From NCBI GenBank assembly GCA_963667605.2, contig CAXXUZ010000002.1, forward strand, positions 372,001 through 436,000: DNA of 64,000 bases, read 5' to 3'. The stretch comes from JADLGL01 sp963667605 (lineage in GTDB: Bacteria > Pseudomonadota > Alphaproteobacteria > Rhizobiales > Kaistiaceae). The notes beneath the pieces are model-generated. The model made no database searches, was not told the origin of the DNA, and saw only the letters and a program-made list of their open reading frames with translations. This document shows positions 8,946 through 16,799 of this stretch, one piece after another; within the stretch, counting starts at the first letter, position 1; every line of letters begins with the position of its first letter. The translations under genes were made by a program, and so were the position numbers.

Positions 8946-10090
8946 TGGATAAAATTTGACGTTTGAATCCCGCGAGGGATTCTCGCCGGGCACGTTGTGT
9001 GCGAGTCTGGCGCATGCGGCCAGGAATCATCGTCGATGTGAGCACCGCCGACCGTGCTCGTCTCGAAGCGGTCGTTGCGGACCGGAACAGCCGGCAGAAA
9101 CACGTGTGGCGGGCACGGATCGTCCTTCTGAGCGGGGATGGTCTCGGCACGGTCGAGATCATGCGCCGCACCGGCAAGAGCAAGACAGCGGTTTGGCGTT
9201 GGCAGGAGCGCTTCATGCACGAGGGTGTCGAGGGGTTGCTGCGGGACAAGACGCGACCCTCGCGCGTTCCGCCGCTCGGCCGGGAAATCGCTGACCGCGT
9301 CGTCGCGCTGACGCTGAGTGCGCCGCGCCACGAGGCGACACATTGGACGGCGCCGGCGATGGCCAAGACGGTCGGCATCAGCGTCAGCGCGGTACAGCGC
9401 ATCTGGCGGGCGCACGGGCTTCAGCCCCACCGGGTCCGGCAGTTCAAGCTGTCGCGTGACCCGGAGTTCATTCCCAAGCTGCGGGACATCGTCGGCCTTT
9501 ATGTCGATCCGCCGGCGCACGCCGTTGTCCTGTCGGTTGACGAGAAGAGCCAGATCCAGGCGCTCGACCGCACCCAACCCGGGCTGCCGATGAAGACGGG
9601 ACGCGCGGGCACGATGACGCATGACTACAAGCGGCACGGCACGACCACGCTGTTCGCCGCGCTGAACGTGCTCGAAGGGCGTGTCATCGGCCAGTGCATG
9701 CAGCGCCATCGACACCAAGAGTTCATTCGCTTCCTCAACGCCATCGAGGCCGACGTGCCCGCGGGAAAGCTGGTCCATGTGATCCTCGACAACTACGCCG
9801 CCCACAAGCATCCCAAGGTCCGCGGGTGGCTTACGTGCCATCCGCGCTTTTTCTTCCACTTCACCCCAACATCCTGCTCCTGGCTCAACGCCGTCGAAGG
9901 TTTCTTCGCAAAGCTCGCAAAGCGACGTCTCAAGCGCGGCGTCTTCCACTCGATCGTCGATCTCCAGGCCACCATCAACCGCTTCCTCGAACACACCAAC
10001 AACGATCCGCAGCCCTTCATCTGGACAAAGGATCCCGACAAAATCATCGCCGCTGTCAGACGCGGGCATCAAGCGTTAGATCCCATTCAC
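8945..10090 (+). mobile_element. IS630-family element, copy A, inserted at CTAG
   Basis: CTAG is present on both sides (8942-8945 and 10090-10093), as expected for IS630-type insertion into TA of CTAG. The imperfect ends GTGGATAAAATTTGACG and GTGAATGGGATCTAACG match at 11 of 17 positions. Two other copies occur at 21408-22552 and 24572-25718. This copy is the only one with an uninterrupted transposase. Confidence 0.9.
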
Positions 10091-10093
10091 TAG
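9014..10093 (+). CDS. IS630-family transposase, copy A (intact)
   Basis: 359 residues from the ATG at 9014 (MRPGIIVDVS); a TTG 51 bases earlier is in frame but less likely. An N-terminal helix-turn-helix (MRRTGKSKTAVWRWQERF region) is followed by a DDE_3 core: LSVDEKSQIQ with the first Asp, LVHVILDNYAAHKH with the second, and SWLNAVEGFFAKL with the Glu. The stop codon TAG is formed by the target CTAG itself and not by element DNA (see findings). The opposite strand also has a 376-residue open frame, but it has no family motifs. Confidence 0.92.
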   Translation: MRPGIIVDVSTADRARLEAVVADRNSRQKHVWRARIVLLSGDGLGTVEIMRRTGKSKTAVWRWQERFMHEGVEGLLRDKTRPSRVPPLGREIADRVVALTLSAPRHEATHWTAPAMAKTVGISVSAVQRIWRAHGLQPHRVRQFKLSRDPEFIPKLRDIVGLYVDPPAHAVVLSVDEKSQIQALDRTQPGLPMKTGRAGTMTHDYKRHGTTTLFAALNVLEGRVIGQCMQRHRHQEFIRFLNAIEADVPAGKLVHVILDNYAAHKHPKVRGWLTCHPRFFFHFTPTSCSWLNAVEGFFAKLAKRRLKRGVFHSIVDLQATINRFLEHTNNDPQPFIWTKDPDKIIAAVRRGHQALDPIH

Positions 10094-10971
10094 CACAGTT
10101 CGCGTTTTTGAATCGTTTGGATAAGTTGGATGAGGCTGGCCTTATCTATTGGCCTCAGAAAAAGGGCGGGTTTCCTCGATACAAGCAGTTTCTCGCGGAC
10201 CGCGAAGGCATGCCGCTTCAAAGCGTGTGGACGGATATTGATGCCATCAATTCGCAGGCAAAAGACCGGCTTGGTTATCCGACCCAGAAGCCGGTGCCGC
10301 TTTTGGACCGGATCATTCAATCCTCAACCAACCGAGGCGACTTGGTTTTTGATCCATTCTGCGGATGCGGAACCACTATCTATTCTGCAATCAAGAACGA
10401 GCGGATATGGATCGGCTGCGATATCGCGATCCTCTCAATCAAACTTATCCGCGAGCTTTTGACCGAAAAGTACAGGTTAGTGGAGGGTGACAATTTTGAG
10501 GTGGACGGTATCCCGACCAGTGTGGACGGAGCTCAGGAGCTGTTCAACAAAGACCCATCCACGTTTCAAAACTGGTTTGTCGAGCGCGTGGGCGGCTTCC
10601 CCATGCAGCGCAAGAGCGCCGACCGGGGCATCGATGGGCGTATCTATTTCGAGACCAGTGACGGGCTCCATGAAATGATGCTCCAGGTGAAGGGCGGAAA
10701 GACGGTGCGGCCGACCGATGTGCGGGATTTACGGGGTGCCTTGGAGCGGGAGGACACAGCCGAATTGGCTGGCTTTCTCAGTCTTGTTCCACCGTCAAAA
10801 GCGATGCTTGCAGAAGCCGCTGAAGCTGGAATGTATGAGTACGGCGGCATTCAGTACCCACGCATGCAATTTCTTACGGCCGATGACGTGCTGGTAGACA
10901 AGCGAGAGTTTCACATGCCGACGCGCGTCAACACCAAGATCAGCACCGGTCAACAGTCGATGGCACTATGA
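10094..10971 (+). pseudogene. DNA methyltransferase-nuclease fusion, C-terminal part with Mrr-like domain
   Basis: Continues the methyltransferase in phase after the IS630. It holds TQKPVPLLDRII (motif X region) and the SAM-binding FDPFCGCGTT (about residues 350-359 of the restored protein). A C-terminal domain has ADRGIDGRIYF and MLQVKGGK (Asp445 and QVK462-464 in the restored numbering), a PD-(D/E)xK pattern of the Mrr type. A single chain with both methyltransferase and nuclease domains suggests a self-contained restriction-modification enzyme. It is at present disrupted. The stop is at 10969-10971. Confidence 0.8.
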
Positions 10972-11070
10972 ACGGTGCCGCCGAACTCCATCGGTCAGTC
11001 GGCTTGGAGCTGGATATGCCCTTGGACAAAGGCATTGCTCAGGCCGTTCACGTGCTCCGCAGTTCCACTT

Positions 11071-11095
11071 AGTCCAAAAGCGTACCATTCCGGAA
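11071..11095 (-). repeat. Right inverted repeat of the IS1595-type unit
   Basis: Exact reverse complement of 7181-7205. The 29 bases between this repeat and the flanking TATTACTT have no counterpart at the left end. Confidence 0.85.
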
Positions 11096-11124
11096 ATAAT
11101 TGGCCCGCGCGGCAGGCAAGCGAG

Positions 11125-11260
11125 TATTACTTGACCTTCCATCGGTGCGACGTGACGCAATGGCCGGCGTCGAAAAGGTTCTTGAAGAAACCGACCGCAA
11201 CCACACCACTGGACAAGTCGCTCACGGTTTCAAATACGCAAAATTTCGGTCTCACACGTG
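11125..11260 (+). pseudogene. PHB-depolymerase-like esterase, 3' remnant
   Basis: After the second TATTACTT the frame continues in phase with the 5' part (ILLDLPSVRRDAMAGVEKVL) and stops at a TGA at 11258-11260, just inside the first GTTTCA/TGAAAC dyad. It is shorter than expected for the family, and the catalytic His segment is not evident. Confidence 0.55.
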
Positions 11261-11349
11261 AAACCGTAGCCCCCAAAATTGCCCTTACAGTTTCATCGGT
11301 GAAACCGTCAGCCTACTTTTTGCCGATCCCACGGTTTCATGGGTGAAAC
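11248..11349. promoter_or_regulatory. Three spaced GTTTCA-N4-TGAAAC dyads (possible operator array)
   Basis: Dyads lie at 11248-11265 (one mismatch, core CACG), 11290-11305 (core TCGG) and 11334-11349 (core TGGG), with centres 41 and 44 bases apart, about four helical turns. An extra half-site GGTTTCA is at 11226-11232. Two six-base arms are perfect in two of the three. The next gene to the right starts near 11376. The binding protein is unknown. Confidence 0.45.
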
Positions 11350-11375
11350 ACATCTAGATATCTAACCATACAGGG

Positions 11376-11666
11376 GTGGGAGTCCCCTCACGTCGCCTTC
11401 CTCGATCGCTGCGGCAGCAGGCCGCTCGGCTTGGGTGGTCGACCACCGACTTGTTCGGGGTCGTTCGATCGCTCAACGGGCGTGGCAAGCCAACAAGTCT
11501 AGTCGGGCAGCGGATCGGCTTGGCGCTCCCGATACGTGGCGGCAACGTCGTCGAGATCACCGCAGACCGGGCAACGATCCGCTACGCCTCGGGTTCGGAG
11601 TTGATCTATCTCAGGCAGTCGGATCGTTTCCATGGAGTGGTGCCGTTTTGGGATCTGATCAAATGA
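11376..11666 (+). CDS. Small protein of unknown function (module copy 1), 96 aa
   Basis: GTG-started frame. The N-terminal part includes ARLGWSTTDLFGV and the C-terminal part GGNVVEITADRATIR, ASGSELIYLR and GVVPFWDLIK at the very end. The C-terminal half is repeated, more decayed, at 14169-14312 and 14740-14818, which shows this is a real, once-functional sequence module. I do not recognise a characterised family. It lies directly downstream of the dyad array. Confidence 0.5.
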   Translation: MGVPSRRLPRSLRQQAARLGWSTTDLFGVVRSLNGRGKPTSLVGQRIGLALPIRGGNVVEITADRATIRYASGSELIYLRQSDRFHGVVPFWDLIK

Positions 11667-11672
11667 GCGATT

Positions 11673-12638
11673 CTACTGAGCTTCCCGCGATTGCATCGTC
11701 TCAATAGTCCGGTCAAGATTGGCGAGCACTTTGGCCCGAGCAGCTGGTTCGAGCAGGGCCGCTCTTTCCCTTATCAGGGTGGGCCGCGCGCGCCGGCGAC
11801 CCGCCATCCCCGGGCGGCCGAGGCTCACAGCACGGCGAAGCATCGCAACTTCACAGGTAAGAACGATAGCGTCGCGCTCCTTGCCCATCACCGTATCCGG
11901 GATGCCTGCCAACATTCGATGTCGATGATGTTCGAGCGCTGCCTCTTTGTCATTGACTGAAAGCTCAGTTTTCCAGCGACGCGAAACCGAGGGATGATCA
12001 GCCGCATAGAATCGCTTGAGGTACCACGGTTGAGGCACGCGGATAGCCGCCCCGCAGCACAGGAGGTGCTGCGTCCACTCGCATTCGACAGCGTAGCTTA
12101 GATAAGAGTTTTCGGGGAAATTGGGGCGAACCTTTCTAAGAATGCTTGCCCGCGTGACGCCTCTCCACGGAATGGCTCTGCCATAGCCGAGGTAAAACGA
12201 AAACAGCCGCAACCCTAGCGTCGTGTTGTCCAGCACGAGCCGCTTCCTGGTTTGGTCGGCCCCAAAATCGGCACAGGTCGCTATAGGCGACACTTGCGTT
12301 GGCATTATTGTCGAGAGCTTCGGTTAGTATCCGCAGATAATCGCGGTCCCATTTGTCGTCGTCCGGAAGGATGACGAACAAGTCCGTTTCGACGGCGCTA
12401 ATCAGCCGGTCGATATTACCAGCCCAGCCCCACACTAAAGGATTGCGAACGAAGCTGAAGCGAGTGTCGGACAGGTATGGGCGCAAGACGTCCACAACAG
12501 GCCCTCCCCGTTTGGCTCGACCGCTATTTCAACCTGGAAGTCGGTGTAGGTTTGCTCCTGCACAGACCACAGCGTCTCCGCCACCAGCTCGCTGCTCCGG
12601 GCCGCTGGAATGCAAACCGTTACCCTAGGCTTTGCCAT
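11673..12638 (-). pseudogene. Family 2 glycosyltransferase broken by two frameshifts
   Basis: Three overlapping minus-strand frames together read as one GT-A glycosyltransferase of about 320 residues. It begins MAKPRVTVCIPAARSSE, continues (after a shift near 12480-12500) through GNIDRLISAVETDLFVILPDDD, where the DDD is the nucleotide-sugar/metal motif, then after a shift near 12260-12290 runs FGADQTRKRLVL to the end. The resumption of family-like sequence in each new frame shows single-base indels. The upstream FAD-protein gene ends two bases before the start codon, so the two formed an operon, perhaps for surface glycan or lipid modification. Confidence 0.7.
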
Positions 12639-12639
12639 C

Positions 12640-13888
12640 TCACCGGTCGCCCTGGGCAGCCTCGCCCGATTGCGCGAACGCCAGCACCCGCCTGGCGACA
12701 GACGATGCGAACATCGGGGCAGTGGTGAATTTGCCTGTATTCACGCTGTGGTAACCGCCGAGTGACAACACGCCGGCCTCGATCCTGCTGTGAAGGCCGC
12801 TTCGGGCGTGATCGATATTGAGATGGCCGGCGCCGCAAATCACGCAACCACCAAGGCCGAGCGGACGCGCTCCAGCGAGCCCCTGGATCCAGTCGCGGGC
12901 AGCCATTTCCAGAATCTTCCGAGCGATGGCAAGGCTATCGTCGGGCCCGATCGTGCAGCGAACAATCGGCTCCCATTGAGCCGGCCGGACGAGATCCGTG
13001 CTCCAACCTTCGAGGCAAGCCGGGTACCAGGACAAATAGGTCGTTCCGTCTGCGTATTGGACGATATCGCCATAGGGCCCAAGCATCATTGTCAGCGACC
13101 GATCCGTCAGACTGAACCCATCGCCACAGGACACGAAGCTTAAGTCGATAGTTCCACTTCGACGGGAGAGGAATGCCCAGTGTTGCGTCCACTGCAAGGC
13201 GGCCGTCCCACAGCGCGTTGACGACCTGCTCGTAAGAGCGGTCCCATTCCCGCTCGCCCGCCTCGCCTCGGACTCTTAACGAACTGCCCTCGTGCTCGAC
13301 CGAATGCACAACATGTTCGCCAAGAAAAATAATTGAGCTATTCGCCTCAAGGGCGTTGGAAAGACCCCCTAGCAGAGGCCTGGCCACTTCAATCGCCAGT
13401 TCAGCGGTTCGCAGCACAGATGCGATGATTCCCGGGTTGGTCAGGCCGTCGACACTTGACAGCGGCAGGGGCTCAAAAAGGCGCTCCGGCCAGCCACCGA
13501 GATAGTCGAGGTTGGGGTTACTGCTAAGGACTTCTCGATAGATCGCCTCGACGTTCTCGAAATGATTTTCTACGTCGGCTGATGGGACCATCGAGTCGGA
13601 CGCGACGAGGTAGTCAAACGGCATTGCGGTCACGCAAACATCAGGCCCGACAAATCGTCTGAGGAGCGGGCCGAAGCGGACTGCCCCGTCCATCATCAAT
13701 CGAGCTGTTTCTAACGATCGGTCCATTGCGTATACGAGGCCAAGATGGATTTTGCCTTCATTGTACCCGCTTGCCCGCCGGAACGGTCGCGCCTCCTGCT
13801 CAAACAGATCGACCTCGAAACCAAGCAATGCAAGCTCAAGAGCAACGCAGACCCCCTGTATGCCCGCGCCCAAGACCGCGATGCTCAT
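12640..13888 (-). pseudogene. FAD-dependent oxidoreductase (DAO-like) with a frameshift
   Basis: The start MSIAVLGAGIQGVCVALEL at 13888 gives the Rossmann GxGxxG dinucleotide fold; an upstream in-frame extension to 13918 is less likely. The frame runs through SGYNEGKIHLG and a long middle region to about 13150, where coding continues in another frame (SCGDGFSLTDRSL, TYLSWYPACLEGW) to the stop at 12640. The total is about 415 residues, typical of DAO-type oxidases. It was probably co-transcribed with the glycosyltransferase. The substrate cannot be deduced. Confidence 0.65.
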
Positions 13889-14168
13889 GGACTTGCCCCC
13901 CCAAAAATTGGTGGACATCTATGGCATGGCAAAATCCCGATTGGAAATGTCGCGATGAGGCGGAACCTCGAGCGCAAACGCGCCCTTGCCCGATGATATC
14001 GAGAGCTAATCTCCGCGCCACTAGTTGTCGCTTGATCAATCGCTCGATGTCCTGTGACTCTGTGAGAGGACCAAGTAAAAGTAGTTCTGATCCAAGGCCG
14101 TCGTCCCATGCCGTTCGCGCACAAACGATTGAAGCAAACCCCAACGCTCTTGCCGGCGTATCAACTAG
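13889..14168. other. Region with possible degenerate minus-strand coding, unassigned
   Basis: One minus-strand frame reads GFASIVCARTAWDDGLGSE and LLLGPLTESQDIERLIKRQL without stops, in a protein-like composition, but it has no clear start or family. It could be a remnant of another gene of the glycosyltransferase/oxidoreductase operon. Confidence 0.25.
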
Positions 14169-14312
14169 TCTCCGTGGGTGCTGCTGATACGCGGCGGCAG
14201 CGTTGTCGGGATCAGCGCTAATCGAGCAACAATCCGGCACAGCAGCGGCTCCGAGCTGACTTGGCGCAGGTGGCCGGTCCGTGGTGTCGCGCCGTTGTGG
14301 AAATTGATCTAG
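14169..14312 (+). pseudogene. Decayed copy 2 of the small module found at 11376-11666
   Basis: One frame reads IRGGSVVGISANRATIRHSS, then GSEL, then GVAPLWKLI and a stop. It aligns with IRGGNVVEITADRATIRYAS, GSEL and GVVPFWDLIK of copy 1. The N-terminal half is missing, and about a dozen bases are deleted near the upstream CTAGTC shared with copy 1. Confidence 0.55.
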
Positions 14313-14329
14313 TAATAGATTCAAATTCG

Positions 14330-14722
14330 ATGACCAAGGACAGACCACACACAGATATGGTCGATGCCGAACGGGACCCTGATGCCGTGAGCCCACACGG
14401 CAAGACGCGGAGACGGGACTTCCAACATCTCTCCGACGCCGATCTCGTTTGGGCCCTTCGGCGGGCCCGAGAGCAAGAAAAGTGCCTTTCCTTGGAGTAC
14501 TACGCTCGTCGAAAGGAAAGCGGATTTGACGGTTGGAGCCGGTGGCCACGTCGCCTGCGGTGGCGGATGAATGTGTTGGTGGTAACGATCCTCGCGGTCG
14601 TCGCACTGAGCTGGTTTGGGCTCTTGCCGATGATCATGATCGCAACGATGGGCGTCCTCTTGCTTCTTGTGTTCATCATCGGACAACGCTCGGTGGGGAA
14701 GCACCCATGGCCTTGGGGGTAG
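14330..14722 (+). CDS. Small membrane protein of unknown function, 130 aa
   Basis: ATG at 14330. The soluble N-terminal part is charged (residues 1 to about 80, with LSDADLVWALRRAREQE in a helical style). It is followed by two hydrophobic segments, MNVLVVTILAVVALSWFGL and MIMIATMGVLLLLVFIIG, separated by a tight turn, and a short cytoplasmic tail. No family is recognised. It sits between copies 2 and 3 of the small module. Composition and clear hydrophobic segments support coding. Confidence 0.55.
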   Translation: MTKDRPHTDMVDAERDPDAVSPHGKTRRRDFQHLSDADLVWALRRAREQEKCLSLEYYARRKESGFDGWSRWPRRLRWRMNVLVVTILAVVALSWFGLLPMIMIATMGVLLLLVFIIGQRSVGKHPWPWG

Positions 14723-14739
14723 CTAAGGAGCCGTTCGGC

Positions 14740-14818
14740 ACGCCAGGGGCTGGGAGCTGGTCTATCTCCGGCGGCCGGTCCGGGTGCGGTGCCGCTTTGG
14801 GAGCTGCTTTGATGGCTC
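14740..14818 (+). pseudogene. Decayed copy 3 of the small module
   Basis: The DNA encodes WELVYLRRPVR in one frame and GAVPLWELL followed by a stop in the next, matching SELIYLRQ and GVVPFWDLIK of copy 1 across a one-base shift. Only the last 25 or so codons are recognisable. Confidence 0.45.
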
Positions 14819-15134
14819 GGCGGGCGCCCGGAGATCACCGCGACGGACTTGGAGACAGTACTGATACCAACTTGACCTCGAAAGGAACAAAACCTAATGC
14901 GGGCGTTCCGTTGACCTGCAGGCTCACAGAGGTGCCCCGCGACCGCTTCGGTTGCTCGGCATCCGGCTGGCGAAATCAAGTATGCTCACATCTGGCTGCT
15001 TCTCCAGATCTGAGGCAGCTAGACGGGCGGCATCGCCTGCGACGGGTGCACGAAATGCGGCAAGCGCACGACACCGCGACCGGAGAGCGCATCGTGCGGG
15101 AAAGGTCGGCGCGCGACATGATCTCGGGGCTGCC

Positions 15135-16799
15135 GTGATCGCCGCGGCGCCGACCGCACGTTATGAGCACCTAGCCGAGTTGGTGCGTGACGGCACGTCC
15201 CGCTTCGCGGACAGGATCGCCTTCACGACCTGCCTGCCGAACGGCATGCATGGCTCGCTCTCCTACGGCCAGTTGGAGCGGCTCTCGGACGCCTTCGCCG
15301 CGTACCTGCGCGACGTGCTGCGCGTCGAGCCCGGGACGCGCGTCGCGGTGCAGACGCCCAACTGCCTCGCCTATCCGGTGGTCGCCTGCGGCGTGTTCAA
15401 GGCGGGCTGCGTGCTGGTCAACATCAACCCGCTGTACACGCCGGCCGAGATGGAGCACCGGTTCCGCGACTCCGGCACCGAGGTGCTGGTGATCGTCGAC
15501 ATGTTCGCCGACAAACTCGAGGAGATCCTCTCACAGACGGCAATTCGGCAGGTGGTGGTTTCCGAAGTGACGGAGTTCTTCTCAGCTGTCCCGCGCGCCG
15601 TGATCCGCTCGGTCATGCGGGTCTGGGACCGCGTGCTGCCGCGAATGCGCGTCTCTCACCTCCGTCTAAAAAGCGCCCTGGAGCTCGGCGCGGAGGCGCT
15701 CACCGGTGACGGCAAGAGCGTCGCTGCCTACATCGACGGTCAGGGTCCCGCAACGCTCGCGGTTCTACAGTACACCGGCGGCACCACTGGCGTCGGCAAG
15801 GGCGCTATGCTGACCCATGGCAATCTCATCGCCAATTTCGAACAGTCCTACGCGATGGTGCAATCACATATCGACGAAGGAAAAGAGTGCGTACTGACAG
15901 CACTGCCCCTTTATCACTCCTTCGCCTTCCAGATTAATCTGCTCTGCTTCTTCGCGGTCGGGGCGCGAAGCGTCCTCGTACCGAACCCTCGCCCAGTCCA
16001 AAACCTACAGCGCGCGTTCGACAACTACCCGATCACCTGGGTGACCGGCGTCAACACGCTGTTCAATGCCCTCCTCAACGAGGAGTGGTTCACCGCCTTT
16101 CCGCCAAAACACTTGAAGGCTGCCGTTGCCGGCGGCGCCGCTTTGCAGCGTGTGGTCGCGGAGCGCTGGGAGAGCGTCACCGGCTCCGCGATCGCCGAGG
16201 GGTACGGCCTAACCGAAGCATCGCCGGTGGTGTCGTTCAATCCGCTATCGGGACTGCGAAAGCCGAACTCGATTGGCGTGCCATTGCCGCGGACAGAGTT
16301 GCGCCTCGTCGACGATACCGGTCGGGACGTTACCGCTGGCGAACCCGGAGAGCTCTTGGTGCGCGGGCCCCAGGTGATGCAAGGCTATTGGAACATGCCT
16401 GACGAGACCGCGGCAGCACTGTCGGACGGCTGGCTCAGAACGGGCGACATCGCAACCGTGGACGAAGACGGCTACTACCGGATTGTCGATCGCAAGACGG
16501 ACTTGATCATAGTCTCCGGCTTCAATGTCTACCCAACCGAGGTCGAGGACGTGATCGCGCGAATGGACGAGGTGCAAGAGGTCGCCGTAGTGGGGGTTCG
16601 GGACGCCAAGACCGGCGAGGCCGTACGAGCCTTCATCGTGCGGAACGGACACCTGACCGCGGAGGCAGTGCGCGAACACTGCAGACAATACCTTGCCGAT
16701 TACAAGGTTCCGAAGTCTGTCGAGTTTCGCCGCGAGATGCCCAGGAATCAGATCGGCAAGATACTCCGGAGACATCTGCGACCGGCAGAACTCAACTGA
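15135..16799 (+). CDS. Long-chain acyl-CoA synthetase (FadD-like AMP ligase)
   Basis: About 554 residues from the GTG at 15135; an in-frame ATG at 14952 would add 61 low-complexity Arg/Ala residues without family similarity. It activates carboxylic acids to acyl-CoA via acyl-AMP. Motifs are the P-loop YTGGTTGVGKGAMLTHGN, GYGLTEASPV, DGWLRTGDIATVD, the hinge DRKTDLIIVSGFNVYP and the C-terminal PRNQIGKILRR with the catalytic Lys. The next gene overlaps the stop by one base (TGATG), so activation may be paired with uptake of a bile-acid-like or other organic anion. The substrate is not known. Confidence 0.88.
   Translation: MIAAAPTARYEHLAELVRDGTSRFADRIAFTTCLPNGMHGSLSYGQLERLSDAFAAYLRDVLRVEPGTRVAVQTPNCLAYPVVACGVFKAGCVLVNINPLYTPAEMEHRFRDSGTEVLVIVDMFADKLEEILSQTAIRQVVVSEVTEFFSAVPRAVIRSVMRVWDRVLPRMRVSHLRLKSALELGAEALTGDGKSVAAYIDGQGPATLAVLQYTGGTTGVGKGAMLTHGNLIANFEQSYAMVQSHIDEGKECVLTALPLYHSFAFQINLLCFFAVGARSVLVPNPRPVQNLQRAFDNYPITWVTGVNTLFNALLNEEWFTAFPPKHLKAAVAGGAALQRVVAERWESVTGSAIAEGYGLTEASPVVSFNPLSGLRKPNSIGVPLPRTELRLVDDTGRDVTAGEPGELLVRGPQVMQGYWNMPDETAAALSDGWLRTGDIATVDEDGYYRIVDRKTDLIIVSGFNVYPTEVEDVIARMDEVQEVAVVGVRDAKTGEAVRAFIVRNGHLTAEAVREHCRQYLADYKVPKSVEFRREMPRNQIGKILRRHLRPAELN

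Larger units (their letters stand above)
7182..11124 (+). mobile_element. IS1595-family element carrying a methyltransferase-nuclease passenger (itself hit by IS630)
   Basis: The unit contains an IS1595 (ISXO2-like) transposase and, overlapping it by ATGA, a DNA methyltransferase fused to an Mrr-like domain. A perfect 25-base inverted repeat lies at 7181-7205 and 11071-11095. An eight-base direct repeat TATTACTT lies at 7174-7181 and 11125-11132, and eight bases is the duplication length known for IS1595. The right inverted repeat sits 29 bases inside the position implied by the duplication, an oddity I cannot explain. Removing the unit and one repeat joins the esterase frame in phase. Without the nested IS630 the element would be about 2.8 kb. 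Carriage of passenger genes is known in this family; this particular cargo was recognised here from sequence alone. Confidence 0.75.

Noticed and set aside
8942..10072. 376-codon open frame on the strand opposite the IS630 transposase (also in copies B and C)
   Set aside because: It mirrors a GC-rich gene; it has no motif or ribosome-binding site, while the other strand has the complete DDE set.
11248..11265. parS-like centromere site (CACGTG core with GTTTCA/TGAAAC arms)
   Set aside because: Only one of the three dyads has a CACG core, and it is offset from the parS consensus; no parAB genes are nearby.
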